Origin: an uncultured Lewinella sp.
GTDB taxonomy: Bacteria; Bacteroidota; Bacteroidia; Chitinophagales; Saprospiraceae
DNA: 13,165 nt
Reading direction: 5' to 3'
Assembly: GCA_938021455.1 (NCBI GenBank)
Contig: CALIGP010000180.1
Location: 1-13,165 of the forward strand
Part shown: positions 7,100 through 13,165 of the stretch, one piece after another
How the letters are laid out: each line of letters starts with the position of its first letter
How positions within the stretch are numbered: the first letter of the stretch is position 1
The notes under the pieces: model-generated
The model's database searches: none
Told to the model about the DNA's origin: nothing
The model's input: the letters and a program-made list of their open reading frames with translations, nothing else
Position numbers and translations under genes: made by a program

Positions 7100-8587
7100 C
7101 TATTCCGTCTTCAGCCCAAACGTCCGTTGCTCAAAAATTACCCGGCCGCTAATCTCGATGCCGGCGGAGGAGAGCGTGTCCGCCATCGGCCAACTGCTCA
7201 GGTAGAGATCTGCTTTAGTGGAGTCTTGCACAACGGGAATACCCGCCTTACGAAAATAGGGCAGGGCGGGGGAGTAGTCCTTGTTGTCGGGGATGTAAGT
7301 GGGAAGCTTTAGCTCGATTTGCTCACTAAGGCGGTCGGGCCAGTTTCGGCCCGTTTCAAAGTAGGGATATACCTGCACCCAAAAGAACAGCACGCCTAGC
7401 ATACCCGCCAGAATGCTTCCGCCCAGGGAGAAGTCCCGCTTGTCTCCGTAGAGGCCGATGACGCCCAGGAGCGAGAATATCCAGTAGGCGGCGACCATGC
7501 CCAGCGCGGCGCGGAAGCCCGCGCCCGCAAAAGTCAGCCCCGCGCCGGAGAGCGCGAAAAAGGCAGCCAGGAAGGCCAGTACGAGGTGCAGTACCGCTCC
7601 GCCACGGACCCAGTCTTTCCAGGGGTATTTCTCTTCGCGAAAGTAGAGTTGCATCTGCTTGCCAGCGATGATGGCCAGTAAGAGCGGGAAGACGAGCGAC
7701 TGCGTTAGTACACCTACACCCAGCCCTGCCAGCAGCAACTTGCTGCTTTGTTCGCCACGCTGGACCTTGTAGGCCACGTCCCGTAAGCCGCCCATGAGCC
7801 AACCCAGCAGAGGCAGCATCCCCAGTAAGCAATAGCCGATGAATTTGCCGTAGGCCAGCGGCTGCCCGCCCCAAAACCAGTAAGCGCGGATGCCTTGATT
7901 GCCCTGTAGCAGTAAGATGACCAGCGGGATGGCGAGGAGGAATAGCAGGTTCATCCATTGTTTACCGCCGCCCATGAGTAGGCGGCCGGCCAGGATGGTG
8001 CCCAAACCAAAGATAAGTGTCGATAGCGGCGCGGCAATGCCGCCCAGCAACAGAAAGATACCCGCTGGCAGCAGGTAATTTTTCTCTCGATCTGCCCCCG
8101 CCAGCAGGATTAACCAGAAGAAACCGGCCTGGCCGAGAAGGGCCAGGGCATCCGGCGTAGCCACCTTGCCGAAGAACGGCAGATATAGCGATGCACCAGC
8201 ACACAGCAGGCCCATGCCGATGGCTTCTTTGCCAAAAAGTTTGCCCGCCCAACGAAAAGTGAAGACCGCCGTAGCAATCAGTGCGATGGCGGAAATTATG
8301 CGGGGGAATAACCAGATGGCCTGCGACTGACTGTCGATGTTCTCTCCCAAAGGGAACAGTAGTCCGTACAGAAAGGAGAGCATGGAATCGCCCCGCGCAT
8401 TACTCAACGCATGGTCCAGAGAATAGCTCTCGGCGCCCGGCCAGGCCGTGATCACATCAAGCCGCATCAAGAGAGCTGCGAAGAAAAAGAACGCACAGAT
8501 CCACAGAAAAAACTGGAAACGGGAGGAGCGGGCCTGCGGCTCAGGCTGCTCGATGAAAGTCTTCTTTTTGCGGCTTTTTTTGGGCAT
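7100..8587 (-). CDS. Multi-pass membrane protein, probable GT-C glycosyltransferase-like (ArnT/PMT-type)
   Basis: A 495-residue protein with a basic cytoplasmic N-terminus (MPKKSRKKK) and about ten to twelve hydrophobic helices between residues 25 and 410. It ends in a soluble tail of about 80 residues. The layout resembles GT-C glycosyltransferases such as ArnT and protein mannosyltransferases, which transfer sugar from a lipid carrier on the outer face of the inner membrane. In such enzymes the first outer loop carries an acidic catalytic motif. Here that loop reads WPGAESYSLDHAL (49-61), with acidic residues but no classical DE pair. VATPDALALLGQAGFFWLIL (142-161) is like the conserved TPDALL segment of ArnT relatives. 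The start ATG (8585-8587) precedes a lysine-rich stretch and is the natural choice. It lies downstream of parA on the same strand across a 270-base palindromic gap. The substrate is unknown, and a non-enzymatic relative is possible. Confidence 0.6.
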   Translation of the reverse strand: MPKKSRKKKTFIEQPEPQARSSRFQFFLWICAFFFFAALLMRLDVITAWPGAESYSLDHALSNARGDSMLSFLYGLLFPLGENIDSQSQAIWLFPRIISAIALIATAVFTFRWAGKLFGKEAIGMGLLCAGASLYLPFFGKVATPDALALLGQAGFFWLILLAGADREKNYLLPAGIFLLLGGIAAPLSTLIFGLGTILAGRLLMGGGKQWMNLLFLLAIPLVILLLQGNQGIRAYWFWGGQPLAYGKFIGYCLLGMLPLLGWLMGGLRDVAYKVQRGEQSSKLLLAGLGVGVLTQSLVFPLLLAIIAGKQMQLYFREEKYPWKDWVRGGAVLHLVLAFLAAFFALSGAGLTFAGAGFRAALGMVAAYWIFSLLGVIGLYGDKRDFSLGGSILAGMLGVLFFWVQVYPYFETGRNWPDRLSEQIELKLPTYIPDNKDYSPALPYFRKAGIPVVQDSTKADLYLSSWPMADTLSSAGIEISGRVIFEQRTFGLKTE

Positions 8588-8627
8588 GCTTCGGTAGTCT
8601 GGTAACGCGAATCAAGAGCTAAAACAA

Positions 8628-8809
8628 CCCCTCGGTGCACTTCTCGGCTCGCTTCACTCGTGGTCACTGAGCTTGCCGAACGTGCTCGAAGGTTACTCGG
8701 GGACCGGGTTACTTAAAATCTTCCGTCCGCGCTTTGCGCGGACGGGTATAATCTATTAGGTCGGTCCCCGAGTAAGCCCCGAGCGATAGCCGAGGGGCGC
8801 ACCGAGGGG
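8628..8809. repeat. Three-layer nested inverted repeat between parA and the GT-C-like gene
   Basis: Three concentric stems share nearly the same centre. Outer: 8628-8649 with 8788-8809 (22 positions, one A-C mismatch and two G-T pairs). Middle: TTACTCGGGGACCG (8693-8706) with CGGTCCCCGAGTAA (8762-8775), a perfect 14-base match. Inner: CCGTCCGCGC (8723-8732) with GCGCGGACGG (8736-8745), ten perfect pairs around a TTT loop. The segment 8665-8692, read on the minus strand, resembles the CTTCGACAAGCTCAGTGACC-type dispersed intergenic motif seen in many Bacteroidota genomes. No reading frame is contained. A MITE-like or REP-like element is the likeliest reading. Confidence 0.75.
8723..8745 (-). 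terminator. Perfect 10-bp GC hairpin, possible parA terminator
   Basis: The innermost stem of the nested repeat lies 113 bases past the parA stop codon on the minus strand. Read on that strand, the ten-pair stem has an AAA loop and is followed by AAGATTTTAAG, a short T-run set off from the stem by four bases. The hairpin is strong but the T-tract is poor, so termination is plausible rather than certain. Confidence 0.4.
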
Positions 8810-8813
8810 CGCA
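8791..8813. repeat. Tandem 11-base direct repeat CGAGGGGCGCA
   Basis: CGAGGGGCGCA occurs at 8791-8801 and again at 8803-8813, one base apart. Both copies could pair with the CCCCTCGG segment at 8628-8635, giving the outer arm of the nested palindrome two alternative registers. Confidence 0.6.
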
Positions 8814-8857
8814 AACCTGTTATTTATTTACAAGGCTATAAGACGGTCAAGTCCCAA

Positions 8858-9628
8858 TCAGTTCTCATTTTTCTTCAAAAACTCTTCCGCCAGGTTGAGA
8901 AAGTTCGTCGCGCCTCGGCTGCCGGCGTTGATCATCACCACGGGCATGTGCATATTTGGTGCCTCACTGATACGGGCGTTGCGGTGGATGATGGTGTCGA
9001 AAACCTGCTCCCCGAAGATGTCGCGTACCTTTTCTACAACCATGTTGGCCAGGCGGAGCCGTCGGTCATACATACTTAACAAAATGCCTTCGATTTTTAG
9101 ATCGGGGTTCAACTGCTGCTGCACCAGGGAGATGGTGTTTTGCAGCTTGGTCAGTCCTTCGAGGGCAAAATACTCACACTGAACGGGCACCAGCACGGTA
9201 TCGGCTGCCGTCAGCGCATTGATCGTAATGAGGCCAAGGCTGGGCAGGCAATCGATGATGATGTAGTCGTACTTGTCGCGTAATTTTTCCGTGATGTTGT
9301 TTTTCATCACGTCTTCGCGGCGGAAACGATTGATGAGCTCCACCTCAGCACCCACCAACTGAATGCCTGCAGGAATGAGGTGCAGGTTGGGGGTTTCTGT
9401 TTCGTAGATGACTTCGTCAACGTCGAGATCATTGACCAGTACTTCGTAGATGGTGGCCTCCAGCTCGTCCGATGGGATGCCAACGCCGGTGCTGGCGTTG
9501 CCCTGAGGGTCAGCATCTACGAGCAATACCTTACGCTCCAGAATGGCGAGGCTTGCGGCAAGATTGATGGCGGTAGTGGTTTTTCCCACGCCCCCCTTCT
9601 GATTGGCAATTGCGATGACTTTTCCCAT
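8858..9628 (-). CDS. parA: ParA/Soj family chromosome-partitioning ATPase
   Basis: A 256-residue P-loop ATPase of the ParA/MinD superfamily and of chromosomal Soj type. It shows the deviant Walker A motif KGGVGKTT (residues 11-18), the A' motif VDADPQGNAS (37-46), and Walker B in YDYIIIDCLPSLG (about 123-135). PVQCEYFALEGLTKL and ILLSMYDRRLRLANMVV, the conserved blocks of chromosomal ParA proteins, are also present. Such proteins bind DNA non-specifically as ATP dimers and are driven by ParB-parS complexes to segregate origins. The length is normal for chromosomal ParA (about 250-260), and there is no N-terminal DNA-binding extension of the plasmid P1 type. No ParB gene lies on either side, and no canonical parS was seen. 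The start at the MGKVIAIANQKGG methionine is standard. Confidence 0.95.
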   Translation of the reverse strand: MGKVIAIANQKGGVGKTTTAINLAASLAILERKVLLVDADPQGNASTGVGIPSDELEATIYEVLVNDLDVDEVIYETETPNLHLIPAGIQLVGAEVELINRFRREDVMKNNITEKLRDKYDYIIIDCLPSLGLITINALTAADTVLVPVQCEYFALEGLTKLQNTISLVQQQLNPDLKIEGILLSMYDRRLRLANMVVEKVRDIFGEQVFDTIIHRNARISEAPNMHMPVVMINAGSRGATNFLNLAEEFLKKNEN

Positions 9629-9668
9629 GGGCTTGTTTCAGGCGGCGAAGTTAGGGAATTAGTCGAGG

Positions 9669-9754
9669 AGTCAGATAGTTAAGGCATCAGAAAGTCAAAT
9701 AGTCAAGTGGCCTTCCATGCATATTCGCGCGTGTCGACGGTTGGACTACTTGAC
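9669..9754. repeat. Cluster of short AGTCA-type direct and inverted repeats
   Basis: AGTCAGATAGTTAAG (9669-9683) is repeated as AGTCAAATAGTCAAG (9693-9707), 13 of 15 bases alike with a 24-base period. GTCAAATAGTC (9694-9704) is matched in inverse by GACTACTTGAC (9744-9754), 10 of 11. The cluster lies upstream of parA in the 190-base gap next to the AT-rich right section. It could be a regulator-binding array or the remains of a recombination junction. Confidence 0.5.
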
Positions 9755-9782
9755 GAATCAGGGCGCGGACGCAGGTGCGGAG

Positions 9783-9826
9783 CAAGGTAAAGAGCAGGAA
9801 TTTGCCTGACTTTGCCTGCTACCTTG
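9783..9826. repeat. Hairpin overlapping the 3' end of the sigma-54 activator gene
   Basis: CAAGGTA (9783-9789) plus GCAGG (9794-9798) pair with CCTGC plus TACCTTG (9815-9826). This gives a 12-pair stem with a four-base bulge (AAGA) and a 16-base loop. The loop and right arm contain TTTGCCTG twice (9801-9808 and 9811-9818). The right arm includes the TAG stop of the activator (9819-9821). It could end that transcript on the minus strand, but no T-tract follows. Confidence 0.45.
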
Positions 9827-11207
9827 ATATGTTTAAGAGCCTCATCTTACTATTCAGCGTACTTCGGTTAACACCCAAAAGCTCTGATGCCCCACCTTTA
9901 CCACTAACTTTCCAGTTGCAATGCTCCAGAGCACGAAGGATGTGATTTTTTTCGTTAGTTTTCAATGTGGTAAAGGGCACTAAATGGTTTAAGTCTTTAT
10001 TTGTAGCCCTAAAACTTTGTCTGTCGATTCTTAGAGGACCTTGATCGCCTGAAAAATAGGCTCTTTCTAATAGGTTAAATAATTCTCTTACATTCCCAGG
10101 AAATGAATATCCTTTGAGTATCGCTAAAGTTTCTGGCCCTGGCATTTCTCTATTTAAACCGTATGATTTGTTGAGTAGAGCAAGTTTATACTCAATAAGC
10201 TGAAGCAAGTCAGAGGTACGCTCTCTAAGAGGAGGAATTTTTAGAGTAAGCGCATCCAGACGATATAATAGGTCTTCTCTAAATTCTTTTCTTGAAACCA
10301 TTTCTCTTAAATTTCGGTTGGTTGCAGCAATTATCCTAGCGTTAGTTGTGAGGACTTTTTTATCACCCATTCGGGTAAACTCCTTTGATTGGATGACGCG
10401 AAGTAACATGGCTTGAACCTCAAGAGACAACTCTCCTACTTCATCTAAAAAGAGGGAACTTTCATTTGCTAATGCAAATAGCCCTTGTCGATCTTGATGT
10501 GCTCCTGTGAATGCACCTTTCACGTGGCCAAAAAGTTTACTGATAATATCGTTAGAAGTAAGTGTAGCGCAATTAACTGTTATCATTGGTAGTTTTCGCC
10601 TACTACTATTTAAGTGAATAAACTTTGCCATACTCTCTTTGCCAACCCCCGATTCACCGTTTATTAAAACGGTTAGATTACTTAAGGCAAAATTTCTTCC
10701 AAGTTCTAGTGTTTTGATTAATGACTTGGAAGATCCGATGATATTTAGGCTATCACTTAATGAATATAATGATCGAAGCTCTTCGTTTTCACGATTTAGG
10801 CTCTCTTGCGTTTTCTTTAGGCCTAGTTCTGTTTTAACTTGATTACCTATGTCTCGGACGAATGCACAGTTTATTACTTCATTATTAACTCTAATGGAGT
10901 AGTTTATTGACTCTACAGGAATAATTGTACCATCCTTTTTCAGAAGGTTTACTCTAATGATATACTTTCCGGTTTTATCTATTTTTTTTCTAAGGTTTTC
11001 TCTGTCACCATGGTCATAATCAATAAGAATGTCTTGAGCTTTTAGCTCAGACAGCTCGAAAGGCATATACCCGAGAGTCTTGTGTACGGCAGGATTGACA
11101 TAGAAAAAAGATCCGTCGGGTCTTACCCAGAAAATCATCTCAGGTGTGTTTTCGATACTAAAATGAGCTAAATGAGCCCAATCATAGCCAAATTTGACTT
11201 TGTTCAT
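9819..11207 (-). CDS. PAS-domain sigma-54-dependent transcriptional activator (NtrC-type AAA+, Fis HTH)
   Basis: A 462-residue bacterial enhancer-binding protein. Residues about 12-122 form a PAS sensor (ENTPEMIFWVRPDGSFFYVNPAVHKTLGY...LLKKDGTIIPVESI...FVRDIG), joined by a probable coiled coil (about 123-150) to a central AAA+ domain (about 155-385). The latter has Walker A GESGVGKE (184-191), the sigma-54-contacting GAFTGA loop (231-236), Walker B SLFLDEVGEL (251-260), sensor I AATNRNL, FREDLLYRL, PPLRER and GNVREL (371-376). A Fis-type helix-turn-helix closes the protein (about 434-457, GKGGASELLGVNRSTLNSKM). With GAFTGA intact it should open sigma-54 promoters using ATP. There is no receiver domain, so the signal probably enters through PAS in the cytoplasm; the ligand is unknown. 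The gene is much AT-richer than its left neighbours. It diverges from the metalloprotease gene, whose upstream region holds a sigma-54-like promoter, so that gene is its likely target. Confidence 0.94.
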   Translation of the reverse strand: MNKVKFGYDWAHLAHFSIENTPEMIFWVRPDGSFFYVNPAVHKTLGYMPFELSELKAQDILIDYDHGDRENLRKKIDKTGKYIIRVNLLKKDGTIIPVESINYSIRVNNEVINCAFVRDIGNQVKTELGLKKTQESLNRENEELRSLYSLSDSLNIIGSSKSLIKTLELGRNFALSNLTVLINGESGVGKESMAKFIHLNSSRRKLPMITVNCATLTSNDIISKLFGHVKGAFTGAHQDRQGLFALANESSLFLDEVGELSLEVQAMLLRVIQSKEFTRMGDKKVLTTNARIIAATNRNLREMVSRKEFREDLLYRLDALTLKIPPLRERTSDLLQLIEYKLALLNKSYGLNREMPGPETLAILKGYSFPGNVRELFNLLERAYFSGDQGPLRIDRQSFRATNKDLNHLVPFTTLKTNEKNHILRALEHCNWKVSGKGGASELLGVNRSTLNSKMRLLNISR

Positions 11208-11457
11208 CTCAGTAAAGGGGTTTTAGAATTTATGAGGTGTTGTTGTAAATAGGTGTCTAAATATCGTCAAAAAAGAGGATATTTAAAAAATATTTATTTT
11301 GTTAATGTTTAAATCATTCGTATGTAGATGTTTATAATTTTGGCATGAAATTTGATGATTAGATTGTGATAATTTTTCTTTTGTTATTGAGACAGCCCAT
11401 ACTGTAGTTAAAAGAATGGATGTTTCACTTACAAATATCAAATTAACCTATATCTAG
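11208..11457. other. AT-rich divergent intergenic region
   Basis: This 250-base non-coding gap separates the sigma-54 activator from the metalloprotease. Besides the promoter-like site at 11341-11356 it holds short direct repeats that could be activator sites: ATGTTTA at 11305-11311 and 11328-11334, and AGGTGT at 11235-11240 and 11251-11256. None is long enough to be convincing alone. Confidence 0.4.
11341..11356 (+). promoter_or_regulatory. Candidate sigma-54 (-24/-12) promoter for the metalloprotease gene
   Basis: TGGCATGAAATTTGAT fits the -24/-12 consensus TGGCAY-N5-TTGCW with exact spacing (GG at 11342-11343, ten bases, G at 11354). The single departure is A in place of C in the -12 GC pair (11355). 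Transcription would start near 11366, leaving a leader of about 90 bases before the ATG at 11458. Its position, directly between a sigma-54 activator and a divergent gene, raises the prior probability. Confidence 0.55.
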
Positions 11458-13165
11458 ATGAGACTAATTTACACTCTGATTTTTATTTTGTCGGCCACTA
11501 CTTCATTGATTTGTCAACTCGATGATATTCATAAAAATGCTTCTTGTCCTGGTTACCTAACTGATGCATTGGAAAATTTAGCAAACGATACTGATTATAT
11601 ACCTGGAAATGGTACGCCAGAAGGTGATGAGGAATTAACAATACAATACCGTGTTTACGTTGTTCAACACTCTATTTCTGACCCTAGAAACTATGATCAG
11701 ACTCATGAAGAAGCGATAGAGGATATGGAGAATGTAATGTCTTCTGTGTTTTCGAATATAAAAACTCCTTGGATCGGAGGTGATAACTCGAATCCAAATA
11801 ATTATGACCTTATAACCGATGCTAGAATTAGATTTCAACGAATTGGATGTATCCAATATATCCAAGACATAAATGAATATGATAACCTAAGTAATGGGAA
11901 CTGGGATAACTTTCCAGAGGTTGCGGAGTGGAAAGATGATGCTTTAAATGTGTTCTTTGTTAATGAATCTACATCCGCTATAGATGGTAAAGCTGTACAA
12001 GGAACCAATTGTAAAGTTGGGGTTTTTCTAAATGCTTACAAAAAATTAAATAATCCGTATAGAGGGGAATCTGTCGGGAAAACTTTTGGACATGAAATAG
12101 GCCACGTATTAGGCTTAGATCATACTTGGAATACAAAAGGACAATTTGCTGATACTTATAATACGTCCACATTTACATTTTGTAACCCTACTAATAATGA
12201 TGACCCAGAATGTACTAGCAATATGATGTCCTACAACCCTAAACAGGATCATATTTCTCCACTCCAGGCAGGGCACATGCGTTATAACCTTGTAACACTG
12301 TCTAGTTATATGCTCGCTGATGAGACAGAGTCTGGAACGATAGAAATAACGACCAATACAACTTGGGATGAAGATAAGCTATTTAACAAGGATGTAAGAG
12401 TTAAAAATGGGGCTACTTTAACAGTGGAATCTTGTGTCAGCTTTACTGAAAATACAACGTTGTTTGTAGATAAAGGGTGTAAACTTGTGCTGAATGGAGG
12501 TAGCCTAGCTACTAGGTTTGCCCCCGATAGATCGCACCGAAGAGAACAATGGTACGGAGTTAAAGCAGCGGGAGACCCAACCTTGCCTCAAACGGAGACG
12601 AATCAGGCAACTGTTATAACTCAACAACATCCCACTACAGGTAGAAGAGCAAGCATTAGTTATGCCGAAAAAGGAATTGCTACTGAAGAAGTAAGGAACG
12701 TAAATACTGATGGTGGAGCCCTTGTTTATTGTGATGATACCGACTTTTATAATAATAAATGGGACCTTTTTATTACAGATACTCCAGATTATGTGGACCA
12801 CCTGTCAGTGATTAATAATTGTAATTTTGAGGCCGATCACAAGATGAATTTTTTTGTAAACGGTACTTTAAGGGAGCATATTTTTGTCTCGAACTCGCTG
12901 TTTATAGAAATATTAAATTCTACGTTTTCAAACGATAAGGTTAATAACCCTACATCAATTGGAATTCGCTCTAACGAGTCAATTTTGGTAATTGAAAATT
13001 GTTCATACGACGGTTATAGGAGAGCTATTCTTTTGGATACTGAGCCAGATGGAAATAATAACAATAAAGGAAAAATTTTAGCATGTTCCTTTAGTAATAA
13101 CTCAATTGGATTAGAAATATTAAATATTTCTAAAACTCAGGTTGAAATAAATGACAATAATTTTC
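11458..13165 (+). CDS. Secreted M43-like (metzincin) metalloprotease with beta-helix-like tail (partial, runs off right edge)
   Basis: The frame from the ATG at 11458 stays open for 569 codons to the window edge. Residues 1-20 (MRLIYTLIFILSATTSLICQ) are a signal peptide. The zinc-binding metzincin motif HEIGHVLGLDH (H212, E213, H216, H222) is complete, and a Met-turn NMMSYN follows at 255-260. This pattern fits pappalysin/cytophagalysin-like (M43) secreted proteases. From about residue 295 the sequence turns to repeating short beta segments (VRVKNGATLTVESCVSFTEN..., LFVDKGCKLVLNGGSL, and Asn-rich turns such as VINNCNFEAD, IEILNSTFSN, VIENCSYDGY), as in right-handed beta-helices of Bacteroidota surface proteins. 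A T9SS tail is expected beyond the edge but is not visible. The gene shares the low GC content of the divergent sigma-54 activator. The catalytic site looks intact; the exact peptidase family is less sure. Confidence 0.88.
   Translation, partial: MRLIYTLIFILSATTSLICQLDDIHKNASCPGYLTDALENLANDTDYIPGNGTPEGDEELTIQYRVYVVQHSISDPRNYDQTHEEAIEDMENVMSSVFSNIKTPWIGGDNSNPNNYDLITDARIRFQRIGCIQYIQDINEYDNLSNGNWDNFPEVAEWKDDALNVFFVNESTSAIDGKAVQGTNCKVGVFLNAYKKLNNPYRGESVGKTFGHEIGHVLGLDHTWNTKGQFADTYNTSTFTFCNPTNNDDPECTSNMMSYNPKQDHISPLQAGHMRYNLVTLSSYMLADETESGTIEITTNTTWDEDKLFNKDVRVKNGATLTVESCVSFTENTTLFVDKGCKLVLNGGSLATRFAPDRSHRREQWYGVKAAGDPTLPQTETNQATVITQQHPTTGRRASISYAEKGIATEEVRNVNTDGGALVYCDDTDFYNNKWDLFITDTPDYVDHLSVINNCNFEADHKMNFFVNGTLREHIFVSNSLFIEILNSTFSNDKVNNPTSIGIRSNESILVIENCSYDGYRRAILLDTEPDGNNNNKGKILACSFSNNSIGLEILNISKTQVEINDNNF

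Noticed and set aside
7356..7958. A 200-residue minus-strand open frame overlapping the GT-C-like gene in another frame
   Set aside because: It is Arg/Gly/Pro-rich and without motifs, while the overlapping frame gives a coherent membrane protein.
8628..8813. CRISPR array or tandem repeat array
   Set aside because: The repeats are inverted and nested, and the only direct repeat is two copies one base apart with no spacer.
8588..8857. Possible parS centromere site near parA
   Set aside because: No sequence close to TGTTTCACGTGAAACA was found; the palindromes present are GC-rich and unrelated to it.
12505..12801. Minus-strand open frames (also 11635-11865 and 11978-12172) in the AT-rich right end
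   Set aside because: They are antisense to the continuous metalloprotease frame, which carries an intact zinc motif and Met-turn.

Overview
The window looks like chromosomal DNA of a Bacteroidota bacterium, most likely a Saprospiria/Lewinella-type member. The main clues are a type IX secretion (T9SS) C-terminal sorting domain on a large secreted protein, a secreted metzincin with a beta-helix tail, signal peptides ending in '-AQ' or '-CQ', no clear Shine-Dalgarno sites, and an effector-associated domain of a type common in that phylum. The lineage is inferred from these features only.

Left part (1-1615, minus strand): a probable operon. Two tandem 119-residue DoxX-like membrane proteins lead into a sugar-porter MFS transporter that is cut by the left edge. 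The second DoxX-like gene and the transporter overlap by one base (TAATG). Divergent from it (plus strand) are a secreted amidohydrolase of the imidazolonepropionase/Xaa-dipeptidase type (about 1687-2964) and an 835-residue secreted modular protein (3081-5588). The latter has a polysaccharide-lyase-like jelly roll, two FN3-like domains, a LamG-like region, a cadherin-like domain and a T9SS tail. Together these genes suggest scavenging of peptides and polysaccharides with sugar uptake.

Middle part (5657-9628, minus strand): a membrane-anchored protein with a probable N-terminal EAD11-like adaptor domain, a GT-C-like multi-pass membrane protein, and a chromosomal-type ParA with no ParB beside it. 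The gaps between these genes hold long GC-rich imperfect palindromes. The one at 8628-8809 has three nested layers.

Right part (9819-13165): base composition falls sharply (hand-counted 60-base blocks: 75% GC at 2221-2280, 60% at 8161-8220, 35% at 10681-10740, 23% at 12901-12960). This AT-rich section holds a PAS-AAA+-Fis sigma-54 activator (minus strand) and, divergent from it, a secreted M43-like metalloprotease with a beta-helix-like tail. The protease reading frame is open to the right edge. The gap between them contains a near-consensus -24/-12 sigma-54 promoter pointing at the protease. The most interesting reading of the window is therefore a probably acquired, self-contained module: a PAS-sensing sigma-54 activator with its own secreted protease target. 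No RNA gene, CRISPR array, IS element or recombinase was seen.
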